DNA of 64,000 nt. Origin: JAICWP01 sp035278025 (GTDB taxonomy: Bacteria > Acidobacteriota > Terriglobia > Terriglobales > Acidobacteriaceae). Positions 55,608-64,000 of the stretch are shown here, in pieces (the stretch's first letter is position 1; every line of letters starts with the position of its first letter). A program made the position numbers and the translations under genes. A model generated the notes under the pieces. That model did not search any database, was not told where the DNA came from, and saw only the letters and a program-made list of their open reading frames with translations. The stretch lies in the NCBI GenBank assembly GCA_035278025.1, contig DATEJK010000154.1:1-64000 (forward strand). Reading direction: 5' to 3'.

Positions 55608-57569
55608 TCACTGAGGCTGACCGCTGCTCTGCTTGCGCACCTGTTCCAGCAGGCGCAGGTTGTCCTTCGCCACTTGGTTATTGGGATCGAGGCTGAGAGC
55701 GCGGCGCAGGTGGCTTTCCGCGGCGGTGTAGTCCTTCAGGGCGGCCAGCACGGAGCCCAGGCGGGCCTCGGCATCGGCGTCATTGGGGCGGCGCTTTACA
55801 ACCTGCTCGAATTGCCGGGCTGATTCGGCGAACTGCCCGTTGAAGGCCAGGGCGGAGGCCAGGTTATAGCGGGCGTCGAGATAGTCAGGGTCGGCCTGCA
55901 CGGCTTGCTGCAGGCGCTGCGCGGCTTCCTGCTTGCGTCCTAGTTGCAGCAGGGCCGCGCCCAGGCTGTTAAGGGCCGTGGCGCTGCCGGGGCGCTGGGC
56001 GATGGCAACTTCAAAAAGCCGGGCGGCCTCGGCTGGCTCGTGGCGCGAAAGCAGCAGGGCGCCGAGGTTGTAGTTAGCGGCGTAATCGTTGGGGTCGCGT
56101 TGCAGCTTATGGCGCATTAATGCTTCCTGCAGCACCATGCGCCCGTCGCCTCCCCCGGGAGGGGAGCTCGTAACCACCTGCAACGAAAGATGAGCCATCT
56201 CATCCATCGCCATGTTGCCGGCCATCACCGGCTGTGGCGGGTGGTGTGGGTTGCGCGGATTCTGCTCGGAATTGTCGTAGGTGTAGCGCATGGAAACCAC
56301 GGTGCCGGCGGGAAGAAGCACGGGTTTCCGGTAACGATAGATGCCCTGCCAGGCGGGATCCCAGTGCGGGATCAGCAGCAACCATTGGCGGGAGGCATCC
56401 GGCAGGGTGGCATAGGCTGCCAGGCGCTTGCCCAGATAATGAGCGTGCGGGTAAACGGCATAGACGCGCACCGCCAGCGGCAGCTTGAAATCGTCCGACA
56501 CCCGGAAGTCGCTGGCGCCGGCGGGAATATTGAGCTGGTCATCGCCGTCCAACTGCAGCAGCATGGGCTTGAGCGTGGGCTTCTTGTCGGAGAAGAAGAG
56601 CCCGATGGTAGGCCGAATGGGCACCGGTGTGCCCGAAGGCCGCATGTGGATGTTGAGCACCAGGTCGGTGCCGGGAGAGAGCCGCCACGTCATATCCTCA
56701 GGCTCGACCCAGATGGGAATGCCCGGCTTCCAATAAATAAAGTGGCCTTCCGGCTCGAAGACGTCGCTTTCCATCTCCACATCCATGCCATCAAACCCCG
56801 GGCCGGGGCCGGGATGGCGGGCCTGCATGCGTCGCGCCGCGTGGGTGCGGTCAATCAGGAGATTGGCGTGGTGGGTCACCTTCTGGTCGCCGGGGTGAAT
56901 CTCCACCGCTTTTACATAATGCGTGCCCGTGACCGGAACTTCAAAAATAAAATTGTGGTAAACGTCAGTTCCGTGGGCCGGCAGGACGTACCCGGGGGGC
57001 GCCTGCAGGATCAGGTCCGGCTTGCCGCCTTGCCAGCCGGTGGTTAGTTTCGGAGGCGGAGGCGCCTGCGCCAGATCGCCCGCCGGCGCTCCCTGGTCCG
57101 CCCAGTGGGCCAGGATGGCAATTTCTTCCTCAGTCAGCCGAAGCTGATCGGCGAAGGCTACCGCCTTGGGCTCGGGCAGCCACGGCGGCATGATGCGCTT
57201 TGCGGTAACGAACACGATCTGGCGGGCGTAGCGCCTGGCATCTTCATAGCTGGCCAACGACATTGGCCCCGACCCGCCGGGCTGGTGGCATTGCACGCAA
57301 TTGGCATCAAGGATGGAAGCCACGTCGTGGCTGTAGGTCGGGTGCGGAGGGATTGGCCGCGGAACAGAGTCCGCCTTCGCCGCGGCAGCGAGGTGGGCAG
57401 AATCAGACCAGACGCCGGCCACAGCGATAACCGCCCCGCCTAAGATCAGCAGCAGGAGAATGAGACGGCGATTCACCGCGCCAATCCAAACAGAGCAAGC
57501 GCGGCTGAAGGCAGGGAATTGGGTGTGGGAGGTGCCGGATTCATCACCGCTACCGGAAGCGAGAGGCAT
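55608..57569 (-). CDS. Cytochrome c / copper-monooxygenase-like / TPR protein
   Basis: A 653-residue exported protein. After a hydrophobic N terminus (RRLILLLLILGGAVIAVAGVW) comes a c-type heme site (NCVQCHQPGG, about residue 90), then a region resembling the ascorbate-dependent type II copper monooxygenases: HPGDQKVTHHANLLI, the paired histidines in YAVYPHAHYLGKRL, and the methionine-rich PVMAGNMAMDEMAHL. The last part holds about four TPR repeats (YNLGALLLSRHEPAEAARLF). Copper binding is inferred from these residues, not shown. The start at 57569 is an ATG after AAAGGCG; a GTG at 57584 is possible. It is convergent with the heptaheme gene. Confidence 0.75.
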   Translation of the reverse strand: MPLASGSGDESGTSHTQFPAFSRACSVWIGAVNRRLILLLLILGGAVIAVAGVWSDSAHLAAAAKADSVPRPIPPHPTYSHDVASILDANCVQCHQPGGSGPMSLASYEDARRYARQIVFVTAKRIMPPWLPEPKAVAFADQLRLTEEEIAILAHWADQGAPAGDLAQAPPPPKLTTGWQGGKPDLILQAPPGYVLPAHGTDVYHNFIFEVPVTGTHYVKAVEIHPGDQKVTHHANLLIDRTHAARRMQARHPGPGPGFDGMDVEMESDVFEPEGHFIYWKPGIPIWVEPEDMTWRLSPGTDLVLNIHMRPSGTPVPIRPTIGLFFSDKKPTLKPMLLQLDGDDQLNIPAGASDFRVSDDFKLPLAVRVYAVYPHAHYLGKRLAAYATLPDASRQWLLLIPHWDPAWQGIYRYRKPVLLPAGTVVSMRYTYDNSEQNPRNPHHPPQPVMAGNMAMDEMAHLSLQVVTSSPPGGGDGRMVLQEALMRHKLQRDPNDYAANYNLGALLLSRHEPAEAARLFEVAIAQRPGSATALNSLGAALLQLGRKQEAAQRLQQAVQADPDYLDARYNLASALAFNGQFAESARQFEQVVKRRPNDADAEARLGSVLAALKDYTAAESHLRRALSLDPNNQVAKDNLRLLEQVRKQSSGQPQ

Positions 57570-57655
57570 TTTAACGCCTTTCACCCGGTCTGAACAATGA
57601 GCCTCGGGGACTGCGCCCGGTCAGCCGCGCCACAAGAACTGCGCGGTGCGGTACT

Positions 57656-58729
57656 ATGTTTCCACCGCTGGATACCGCTATGTTTTTAGGCTTTCTTTTG
57701 TTTTTACCTCTGCTCGGTCAGGCCGCCGTCCCAGCTACCGTTCCGGTCGCTCCGGCAGCGGATCCCCACGGTTCAACCGTCACCGCCTCCGTGGCGCCGG
57801 CCGGCTCGGGAGCTGAATTTGCCCAGGCCCAGACCCTGATAGACCATGGCAAATTCGACGAAGGCATCGCCCAGTTGCGGCAACTGCAGGCACGCGACCC
57901 CAAGATGAAGGGCTTAAATCGGGAGTTCGGCGTGGCGTACTACAAGCACAGCGACTTCATGAGCGCATCCCAATACTTGCAACCGGCGCTGCAGGAAGAT
58001 GCCAACGACGGAGAGGCCACGCAACTTCTGGGGCTGTCCTATTACTTCTCCGGCAGGCCGGCGCAGGCGGTTCCCTTGCTCGAAAAGGTCAATTCCTGGT
58101 ATCCCTCGGCTAACGTGGACGCCAGCTATGTCCTGGGCATCTGCTACATCCAGTTGCACAATTACGACCAGGCGCGCAAGGCATTCGCCACCATGTACGG
58201 GGTGCCGCCGGATTCGGCCCCCGCCTACTTGTTCGCGGCCCGTATGCTGTTGCGCGAAGAATTCGATCCCATCGCCGAGCAATACGCCAGGCAGGCGATT
58301 GTGCTCGATCCCAAGCTGCCTCTGGCGCACTATTTCCTGGGCGAACTCTATCTTTATAAGTCGCGGATTCCGGAGTCCATTGCGCAGTTCCAGCAGGAGT
58401 TGGCCCTCGATCCCGCGCATGCGCCCACCTATTACAAACTGGCTGACGCCTATACCCGGGTGCTGAAGTGGGATGATGCGGAGCGGCTGCTGCAGCGCTC
58501 CATCTGGCTGGATTCCACCGCCAGCGGGCCCTATATTCTGATGGGCAAGGTGCTGCTGAACAAGGGCGAGCCCCAGGTTGCGGTGCGCACCCTGAAACAC
58601 GCCTTGCACATGGATCCCAACAACTACATTGCCCATCATCTGTTGGGAGAATGCTACCGGGCGCTAGGGGAGACACAGCAGGCGGCGGATGAGCTGAAAT
58701 TGGCCAGCCAGTTGGAGTCTAAGCAATAA
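57656..58729 (+). CDS. Exported TPR-repeat protein
   Basis: A 357-residue protein with signal peptide (residues 9-25, MFLGFLLFLPLLGQAAVP) and about eight TPR motifs (FDEGIAQLRQLQARDPKMKG, YASGRPAQAV-like segments, AEQYARQAIVLDPKLPLAHY). It is divergent from the copper-monooxygenase-like gene by less than 100 bases, so the two may be co-regulated. Function is unknown; a scaffold or assembly role is inferred only from the repeats. An ATG at 57680 begins directly at the signal and is an alternative start. Confidence 0.82.
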   Translation: MFPPLDTAMFLGFLLFLPLLGQAAVPATVPVAPAADPHGSTVTASVAPAGSGAEFAQAQTLIDHGKFDEGIAQLRQLQARDPKMKGLNREFGVAYYKHSDFMSASQYLQPALQEDANDGEATQLLGLSYYFSGRPAQAVPLLEKVNSWYPSANVDASYVLGICYIQLHNYDQARKAFATMYGVPPDSAPAYLFAARMLLREEFDPIAEQYARQAIVLDPKLPLAHYFLGELYLYKSRIPESIAQFQQELALDPAHAPTYYKLADAYTRVLKWDDAERLLQRSIWLDSTASGPYILMGKVLLNKGEPQVAVRTLKHALHMDPNNYIAHHLLGECYRALGETQQAADELKLASQLESKQ

Positions 58730-58797
58730 AGGCGGTGGATGGCAGTTAGTACTTGGTAAGGGGCAAAAACCTGTAACTGCCAGCTACCAATTACCAA

Positions 58798-59778
58798 CTA
58801 CCGGGTTTTTGCTTCCGCCACACCAACGTACTTGTCCGCGCCACCATAATAGAAGAGCCATCGCTTGCCGCTGCGCACCAGGCCTTCCACGAATACCACG
58901 TTCGGCACCTGACCAGCTTTCTCCCACTCTTCTTCAGGCTCGAAGATGGGAGTATCGGCTCGGGCCAGGACCTTGGCGGGATCCTGCTTGTCGAACAGCA
59001 CCCAGCCGGTGCGGTAAACCAGGTGATCGTCCGCCCCGTTGTAGATAAGGAAGATTCCCTGCCGGGTGATCACCGGCGGAGGCCCCGGCTCCACCACGCG
59101 CGAATCAAACTGCCCGGGGCGGCGCGCCAGCACAGGCTCGTCCAGCGCGTCGGTCCAGTGCAGCAGGTCGGTGGACCACGCCAGGCCCATTTGATCCGTG
59201 TTGTCGGCTTTGGTGCCCAGGTAGTACATCCACCATTTACCGCCAATCTTGCGCGGCACAATGGCGCCCGACTTGGTCCATTTCACATTCCATTTGCCTT
59301 TGTAGGCGGGCAGGAGAATGCCGCGTCGCCGCCAGTGAATCAGATCGTGCGAGGTGGCCAGGCAGAGCTGCGCGTCGTGTTTGTTGTAACCCGTGTAAGT
59401 CAGGTACCAGGTGCCTTCGATATGGACCAGGCGCGGGTCTTCCACCCCGCCATCTTTTTCAAAATCCGTTTTCGGAACGAAGATGGGTTGGGGGTTACGG
59501 GTGAAGTGCACGCCATCGCGGCTGGTGGCGTAACCCAGGCGTGAGGTGCCGTCCCTATCCTGGGCGCGGTAGAGCATGACGAAGCGGCCGCCATCCTTCA
59601 CCACTGCCGGGTTGAACACTCCCGCCGATTCAAAGCCTTGGCCCCCGGGACGGAGGATTGGCTGCCTGGAAACCCGCTTCCACGGCCCAAAAGGCGGTGT
59701 GAATCCGGAGCCCTGCGCGGCCAGCAGCAGAAGCGCGCCGGCGAATATCATCGCCAGCCAGGTTCCGCGTGGGGTCAT
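58798..59778 (-). CDS. Exported GH130-like glycoside phosphorylase/hydrolase
   Basis: A 326-residue protein with signal peptide (about 1-24) and a five-bladed propeller of the GH130 type: ESAGVFNPAVVKDGGRFVML, YRAQDRDGTSRLGYATSRDG, GGVEDPRLVHIEGTWYLTYT and MYYLGTKADNTDQMGLAWST. Family members split beta-mannosidic linkages, most by phosphorolysis. An exported form would more probably hydrolyse, because phosphate and products would be lost outside; this is inference. The start at 59778 overlaps the trehalase stop in an ATGA, which supports coupled translation. Confidence 0.82.
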   Translation of the reverse strand: MTPRGTWLAMIFAGALLLLAAQGSGFTPPFGPWKRVSRQPILRPGGQGFESAGVFNPAVVKDGGRFVMLYRAQDRDGTSRLGYATSRDGVHFTRNPQPIFVPKTDFEKDGGVEDPRLVHIEGTWYLTYTGYNKHDAQLCLATSHDLIHWRRRGILLPAYKGKWNVKWTKSGAIVPRKIGGKWWMYYLGTKADNTDQMGLAWSTDLLHWTDALDEPVLARRPGQFDSRVVEPGPPPVITRQGIFLIYNGADDHLVYRTGWVLFDKQDPAKVLARADTPIFEPEEEWEKAGQVPNVVFVEGLVRSGKRWLFYYGGADKYVGVAEAKTR

Positions 59779-61499
59779 TGGGCTTTCGCTGCCGGTGCCG
59801 GCAGACGCTCGAGACGTTGCACCCACTCCTGTGGCAACTGGTGCAGGAGGGCCAGGAATGCGCCGTTGGTCCAGCCGAACCCGATCACGTTCGATTGGTA
59901 GCCCACCGCAATCTTGGTCTCGTCAGAGCGGGTCACGACATTGTATTTCTCCCGGATGGTGCCATCTCGGCGGAAGTTTTCGTTCACCATGGAGAGGAAT
60001 TTATAACTCAGGCGGTTGGCATCGTCGTTAAATCCGTTGCGGCGCAAGCCCTCGATCGCCAGCAACTGCGTGGGCGCCCAGCCGTAGGGAAGGTCCCACT
60101 GCACGCCGGTCTGCTGGTCGCTCATGGCCAGGCCGCCCGGATGCTCAAAAATGTGGAGATTGCGTTTCACGGCGCGCGCTTGCTGCGGCGTCGCCAGCCC
60201 GGCCCACAATGGATAAAACGTGGTGATGTAGTGATAGGTGGAACGCGCGTTCTTCTGAAAGTTGTAATCAAAAAACATTCCCCGCTGCGTGTCCCACAGG
60301 TACTTGTTAATGGCTGCGCGGCGCGTCTGGGCGCGCTCCGCCCATTGCCGCGCCTCCGCCGCTTTGCCTAGCACGGCCGCCATTTGCTCCAGGTCCTTTT
60401 CCGTCTTGTAGAGCAGGCTGTTCAGGCAAACCGGCGCGTAGTCCTGGGTGTCGCCATCATAGGGGCCGAAGCGGAAAGAGGGGTCGAATCCCGACTCGCG
60501 CATGCTGCGGTCGCCCTTGTAGTAGTCGGGCGTGAGTTGGAGGTCCTGCACGTGAGTGCAGCCGGCCGATTCCTGACCAGTGAATTGCTCTCCCGAACAC
60601 ACCTCCAGAGCGAACACAGGACCGGCATCGGGATTGGAAGTCGTTGTGGTCAGAAGATGCCCGCCAGCGGCCGCCGGGTGAAGCAGATAGTAGCCGGCGA
60701 CCGCGCGATAGTAGCCGGGATCATTGTGCAGTTCTTCGGGCGCGGGGCCGGTGCCGAAATCGAAGTAACGTGAGAGCCCGGTGGCGCCGGCCAAATGAGG
60801 CGCGTGGGTCCAGAGTTGGTAGTCCTTGCCCGCGTCCTCGTAGGCGCGTTCCAGCCAGGTCTGGTCATTCTTTCCCGCCGCTTTATCAGCTTCATAAACT
60901 CCCAGGATCATGGAAGTCAGAAACGGCGGCTGGGAGCGGCTGAGGTAGTAAGTGCGGTTGGCGTTGAGCACCCCGCCATAGTGTTCAATTTCGAAAAAGA
61001 AGTTCTCCACCATGTCCCGCGCCAGGTCCACGCGACCGTCGCGCAGCAGGCCACGAATAATGAAGTAGCTGTCCCAGCCGTACATCTCGTTGAAGCGGCC
61101 GCCGGGCACCACGTAAGGATGTTCGAGGAATAACAGCCCTTGCGTCTGCAGCGTGCGCGGATCAATTTCGCCCAGGCGGTGAAGGACTTGAGGCAAGTGC
61201 CTGACAGAAACTTTGCAGTCTTTGGTGAGTGCTTCCAGGCTGGGCGGTTCGGGGAATTGAGCCGGCAGGTACACCACCGCCGCGCTCTTCAGCTTGGGGT
61301 CGGTTACGCTGGCGCACTGTCCCATGGAACGGGTCAGCGTGTCCCAGGCGTTAGAAATATACTGCAGGATGGGCGCCATTCCTCGCTCAGCCGACGGCCG
61401 AGACGGCGAAGGCTGCGGAGAACTTGCCTGTGGGCGAGCGGGTAAGCTGAGGGCCAGGACCAGCAGCGGAGCCAGCAGATAAACCTGTTTTCGAAGCAT
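59775..61499 (-). CDS. GH37 trehalase, exported
   Basis: A 574-residue enzyme with signal peptide (1-24, MLRKQVYLLAPLLVLALSLP). It has the trehalase signature PGGRFNEMYGWDSYF and the second signature QWDLPYGWAPTQLL, and the conserved ANRTYYLSRSQPPFLTSMIL. It splits alpha,alpha-trehalose into two glucoses by inversion, in the periplasm or outside. The start at 61499 is placed where the signal begins; the longer frame to 61658 has no family match. It overlaps the following GH130-like gene by four bases. Confidence 0.92.
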   Translation of the reverse strand: MLRKQVYLLAPLLVLALSLPARPQASSPQPSPSRPSAERGMAPILQYISNAWDTLTRSMGQCASVTDPKLKSAAVVYLPAQFPEPPSLEALTKDCKVSVRHLPQVLHRLGEIDPRTLQTQGLLFLEHPYVVPGGRFNEMYGWDSYFIIRGLLRDGRVDLARDMVENFFFEIEHYGGVLNANRTYYLSRSQPPFLTSMILGVYEADKAAGKNDQTWLERAYEDAGKDYQLWTHAPHLAGATGLSRYFDFGTGPAPEELHNDPGYYRAVAGYYLLHPAAAGGHLLTTTTSNPDAGPVFALEVCSGEQFTGQESAGCTHVQDLQLTPDYYKGDRSMRESGFDPSFRFGPYDGDTQDYAPVCLNSLLYKTEKDLEQMAAVLGKAAEARQWAERAQTRRAAINKYLWDTQRGMFFDYNFQKNARSTYHYITTFYPLWAGLATPQQARAVKRNLHIFEHPGGLAMSDQQTGVQWDLPYGWAPTQLLAIEGLRRNGFNDDANRLSYKFLSMVNENFRRDGTIREKYNVVTRSDETKIAVGYQSNVIGFGWTNGAFLALLHQLPQEWVQRLERLPAPAAKAQ

Positions 61500-61790
61500 A
61501 GATAAGCAATGCCTGCAAATCCGCGAAGCAAGCCAGCTTACACAACTCAGGCAAGCGGCAGCAACGGGGTGCGGTGCCCGGTGGGCGGAGAACAGACCGG
61601 TAAAGGCCGGAGAAGTAAACTGAGGATGGCGCCGGGTGGTCCAGCCTGAGTGCCACAATCAACTGCACGATGCAACTGGCGTAGTGGGGCTGTGGTAGGG
61701 CCGGGAGAGTCGAAATATGCCGCCATAATGATGGTGGCTTGCGAAAGGCGCTACCCTCCTTTACCCTTGAATCGGAGTGTTCCTTCCTTC

Positions 61791-61878
61791 GCCGGGATGG
61801 CGGAACTGGCAGACGCAGCGGACTCAAAATCCGCCGGTGCTTAGCACCTTGGGGGTTCAACTCCCCCTCCCGGCACCA
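61791..61878 (+). tRNA. tRNA-Leu (anticodon CAA)
   Basis: The acceptor arm GCCGGGA pairs with TCCCGGC. The anticodon arm GCGGA-CTCAAAA-TCCGC gives anticodon CAA. There is a long class II variable arm (CGGTGCTTAGCACCTT) and a T-arm GGGGGTTCAACTCCCCC. The encoded CCA is at 61876-61878. Leu(CAA) reads UUG. Confidence 0.97.
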
Positions 61879-62196
61879 AGCCACAAAAGCCGCGCTCGAC
61901 GCTAGCCTCTAGCGGAATCGGCCTCCGGGGAATTGCTCCGATCTGGAGCCCTTCAGAAGTGGCCTTGTGACCGCCTTGTGACCGGAGCCGGGCGCAATCG
62001 AGTGCAATGGAGAGTGCTCGCCGGCGAACGCTGACGGTAGGGTCAGGAGATCTGCGTAGGCAACTTCCGGATGGAAGACAATTCGGGAGCTACTGCCATC
62101 GGTTGGACGCTTGGCCAAAGCTTAAATTAGCGCTTGGGTGCAACACCCACTCGGCCCAGCTACCACCGGCATCGCCTGCCTTTGATCCGGTTGGCC
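61879..62196. other. Gap after tRNA-Leu, no gene seen
   Basis: About 318 bases with no convincing coding potential. Composition appears to drop in GC towards the gene at 62197. Position directly 3' of a tRNA is a common integration site, but no integrase or repeat of the tRNA end is in the window. Confidence 0.4.
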
Positions 62197-63690
62197 TCAA
62201 CTCGATACCTTGAATTCCCCTACCGCCGCGCCGGCGCCGCCTAGATTAGCCAGTTTCATTTCGGAATATTTGCGAGAGAGAATTACGCCGGGCGCCCCAG
62301 CGCGGAAGGCCGCCATAACTGCCTCTTTCACGCTCTGCGGCGTGCATTTGCTGTGGCCCGGCTCGGTTGGGATATCAATGTCAATGCCGGGCCAGATTCG
62401 CGTCTTGCTTCCGACTCCCTCCAGAGCTCGCCTGGTCTCCCGGTAGACATAGTCGGCAGAGAGGCCTGTGCGCGGAATCTGCTCATAGCCGGCTTCGTGG
62501 TACCCCATCACCTCGTAGGTGAACTCCGTCAGTTGCTGCCTGGTGAGGTCCGCATAAAGCGTCGAGCCGATGTTGTCCAGGTAAAGCGCCATGCGCTCTC
62601 CGCCGCAGTTGTTGTACATCACAACCTTGATGAAATCGGAATACTTGGAGAGTTCCTGCCAGTCCTGCTCCGCACGATAGATCGGATTGAATGAGTTGTT
62701 GTGCCATATATGCCAACCCACGGGAATTGCCGGTTTGACGCTCTTTACAGTTTTGTAGAGCGTCGCATAGGTCTCGCGCAGGCTGTCGGTAAACATCATT
62801 TCCCATGCAGCAAGTTCGGGATATTGTAAGAGGATTCGCCAGAATTGAACGAAGAAACCGTCCGATGGACGCTTGCCGCTGCGTGAGGCGCGCACAAACT
62901 TTTCCAACTCGAGAAATCCCTGTTTGGCGCGATCAGGGTTGATTCCACGTTCCCTGGCTCTCTGGTAACAAAAATTGCAAAAGCAGGTCACATTGCCAGG
63001 ATCAATCGGCGGCGTGTCATGCGTGGCTCCAAGGCTGTCGCAGAGTGCACCTTGGCGTTCCGATCCCCACATGATTCCATCAACATCATAGGAGCGGGCG
63101 AAGTCCTCAACCAGCCCAGAAAAGAAGTTCCGGTAATTCGGATTGTTGACGCATAGCGTATCCTGATTCCGCCCGTATAGGTCTCGCTCCTGCACTTTTT
63201 CGATGTTAAGAAGGTCCTTGCGGAAAACATCTTCCATCCAACAGATAACCTTCATGCCACGTTTTTTTGCCGCAGGGAGGACTTCTTCCAAGATGTCGAG
63301 ATTGCCATGGTCGGGAGCGTGCTCAGGCTGGATAACAGTGTTCTTGTAGTATTGCGGATGCGGTGTGGCGAAGTTCCCGCCGTGATAGTTCAAGTCGTAG
63401 ACCTGCTTGCCGTGGTCGGGCAGGGGATAGCCGGGAATTTGCCTCCCGGCGATGCCGCGGCCGTAAGTGAACACGGCAAGAAACAACGTATTTACAGAGG
63501 CGCGTTCCTGAAGGATGTCGAGAACCTTCTCGGTGCCCTCATCCACGAACGAAATCGCTCCTATCTGAACCCCGATCATTTTGGAGGAAGAATGAAAGGC
63601 GGACTCTCCCAGCGACGGCATGGCCAGGGCCGCGCCGGCTCCGGCAGTGAGCTTCATGAATGCGCGGCGGCTCACATCTGAATTGAGCAT
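62197..63690 (-). CDS. Tat-exported (beta/alpha)-barrel protein, putative glycoside hydrolase
   Basis: A 497-residue protein. The N terminus SRRAFMKLTAGAGAALAMPS is a twin-arginine signal. The body alternates strands and helices as in a TIM barrel, with a candidate acid in VDGIMWGSERQGAL and a strand VGWHIWHNNSFNP typical of barrel hydrolases. A CFCNFCYQRARE pair of cysteines occurs mid-chain. I cannot name the family securely. Translation starts at the ATG at 63690 after a strong AGGAGGAATTC. The gene immediately follows the end of the partial beta-helix gene (nine bases), so they form an operon. Codons are less GC-biased than in the rest of the window. Confidence 0.7.
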   Translation of the reverse strand: MLNSDVSRRAFMKLTAGAGAALAMPSLGESAFHSSSKMIGVQIGAISFVDEGTEKVLDILQERASVNTLFLAVFTYGRGIAGRQIPGYPLPDHGKQVYDLNYHGGNFATPHPQYYKNTVIQPEHAPDHGNLDILEEVLPAAKKRGMKVICWMEDVFRKDLLNIEKVQERDLYGRNQDTLCVNNPNYRNFFSGLVEDFARSYDVDGIMWGSERQGALCDSLGATHDTPPIDPGNVTCFCNFCYQRARERGINPDRAKQGFLELEKFVRASRSGKRPSDGFFVQFWRILLQYPELAAWEMMFTDSLRETYATLYKTVKSVKPAIPVGWHIWHNNSFNPIYRAEQDWQELSKYSDFIKVVMYNNCGGERMALYLDNIGSTLYADLTRQQLTEFTYEVMGYHEAGYEQIPRTGLSADYVYRETRRALEGVGSKTRIWPGIDIDIPTEPGHSKCTPQSVKEAVMAAFRAGAPGVILSRKYSEMKLANLGGAGAAVGEFKVSS

Positions 63691-63699
63691 GAATTCCTC

Positions 63700-64000
63700 C
63701 TATGGCTTCTGATAGCAGCCGAGATCGATTTTCCCGGGGCTGAGTCGTGGCGAGCCGTCCAGATCGACGTTTCCGACCGGCAATCCAGCGATTGTACCTG
63801 CGCCGAGCGCGGGCGAACCAGGCTGCAGATGAAAGTCGTGCGCCGCGGCATCGACAATGTGCGGCTCCAGGAAACGTGAATGCTGGTCATTGCCCGTGGA
63901 CTTGACGTAATTGGTGAACCCCGTAATGCTGCCGGAGTTTCCTCCCCATGTGCTCGCCTCGGCGCCAGCGGCGCAGTAATAAAGGTTGTGGTCAATAAGG
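63700..64000 (-). CDS. Beta-helix protein, C-terminal fragment (runs off the window)
   Basis: Reading leftward from 64000, about 100 codons end in a TAG at 63700. The sequence includes LIDHNLYYCAAGAEASTWGG, then AAAHDFHLQPGSPALGAG and DLDGSPRLSPGKIDLGCYQ. This is the C-terminal end of a right-handed beta-helix of the pectate-lyase or choice-of-anchor type (compare DFHLQPGSPAIDAG...DIGAYE). The bulk of the protein lies beyond the window. It was not in the usual open-frame list because it has no start here. It is upstream of and coupled to the Tat-exported barrel protein, which suggests a polysaccharide-related operon. Confidence 0.75.
   Translation of the reverse strand, partial: LIDHNLYYCAAGAEASTWGGNSGSITGFTNYVKSTGNDQHSRFLEPHIVDAAAHDFHLQPGSPALGAGTIAGLPVGNVDLDGSPRLSPGKIDLGCYQKP

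Overview
This is a GC-rich bacterial chromosome segment, about 40 protein genes plus one tRNA. I infer a soil-type Acidobacteriota. The grounds are the gene mix: two large Oar/SusC-like outer-membrane receptors with an N-terminal carboxypeptidase-regulatory domain, FG-GAP/UnbV (CRTAC1) proteins, a form II CoxSLM-type molybdenum hydroxylase, many secreted TPR proteins, secreted glycoside hydrolases, and dispersed intergenic palindromes. No rRNA or marker gene settles the taxonomy, and there is no phage, transposase or CRISPR array.

Layout. 0-4 kb: 5' end of pyrG (minus), a small membrane-anchored protein, then a split transketolase (two subunits) followed by a crotonase resembling 6-oxocamphor hydrolase. 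4-9.3 kb: secreted M28 peptidase, two exported envelope proteins, a GAF-GGDEF diguanylate cyclase. 9.5-12.3 kb: metK and ahcY, the two ends of the methylation cycle, each closed by a terminator hairpin. 12.3-19.6 kb (minus): AMIN-amidase, benzoate-CoA-ligase-like enzyme, CoxM-CoxL-CoxS. 19.9-29 kb: Oar-like receptor, MscS-type channel, PhoU-like protein, DksA-like protein, small XRE regulator, PF04008 adenosine-specific kinase, a second XRE repressor divergent from a small RNase H. 29-35.1 kb (minus): a signalling unit of TonB receptor, YfiR-like protein, CHASE8-type hybrid kinase and response regulator. 35.2-43.4 kb: sulfatase-fold membrane protein, O-antigen-ligase-like protein, GH13 enzyme and an (alpha/alpha)6 glycosidase. 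43.4-58.7 kb: an exported redox/repeat cluster of two CRTAC1 paralogues around a cytochrome P460, TPR proteins, a 1,239-residue receptor, a seven-heme cytochrome-TPR protein and a cytochrome/copper-monooxygenase-like/TPR protein. 58.8-61.5 kb: GH130-like protein coupled to a trehalase. 61.8 kb to the end: tRNA-Leu(CAA), a gap, then a lower-GC-looking operon of a Tat-exported barrel protein and the end of a beta-helix protein.

How the genes work together. The clearest functional units are the SAM cycle (metK, ahcY), the CoxSLM oxidase, the receptor/YfiR/kinase/regulator module, and two pairs of exported carbohydrate enzymes. The most interesting stretch is the 43.4-58.7 kb cluster. It holds eight or so exported proteins built from heme, copper-type, FG-GAP and TPR domains around one outer-membrane receptor, and I cannot assign it to a described pathway.
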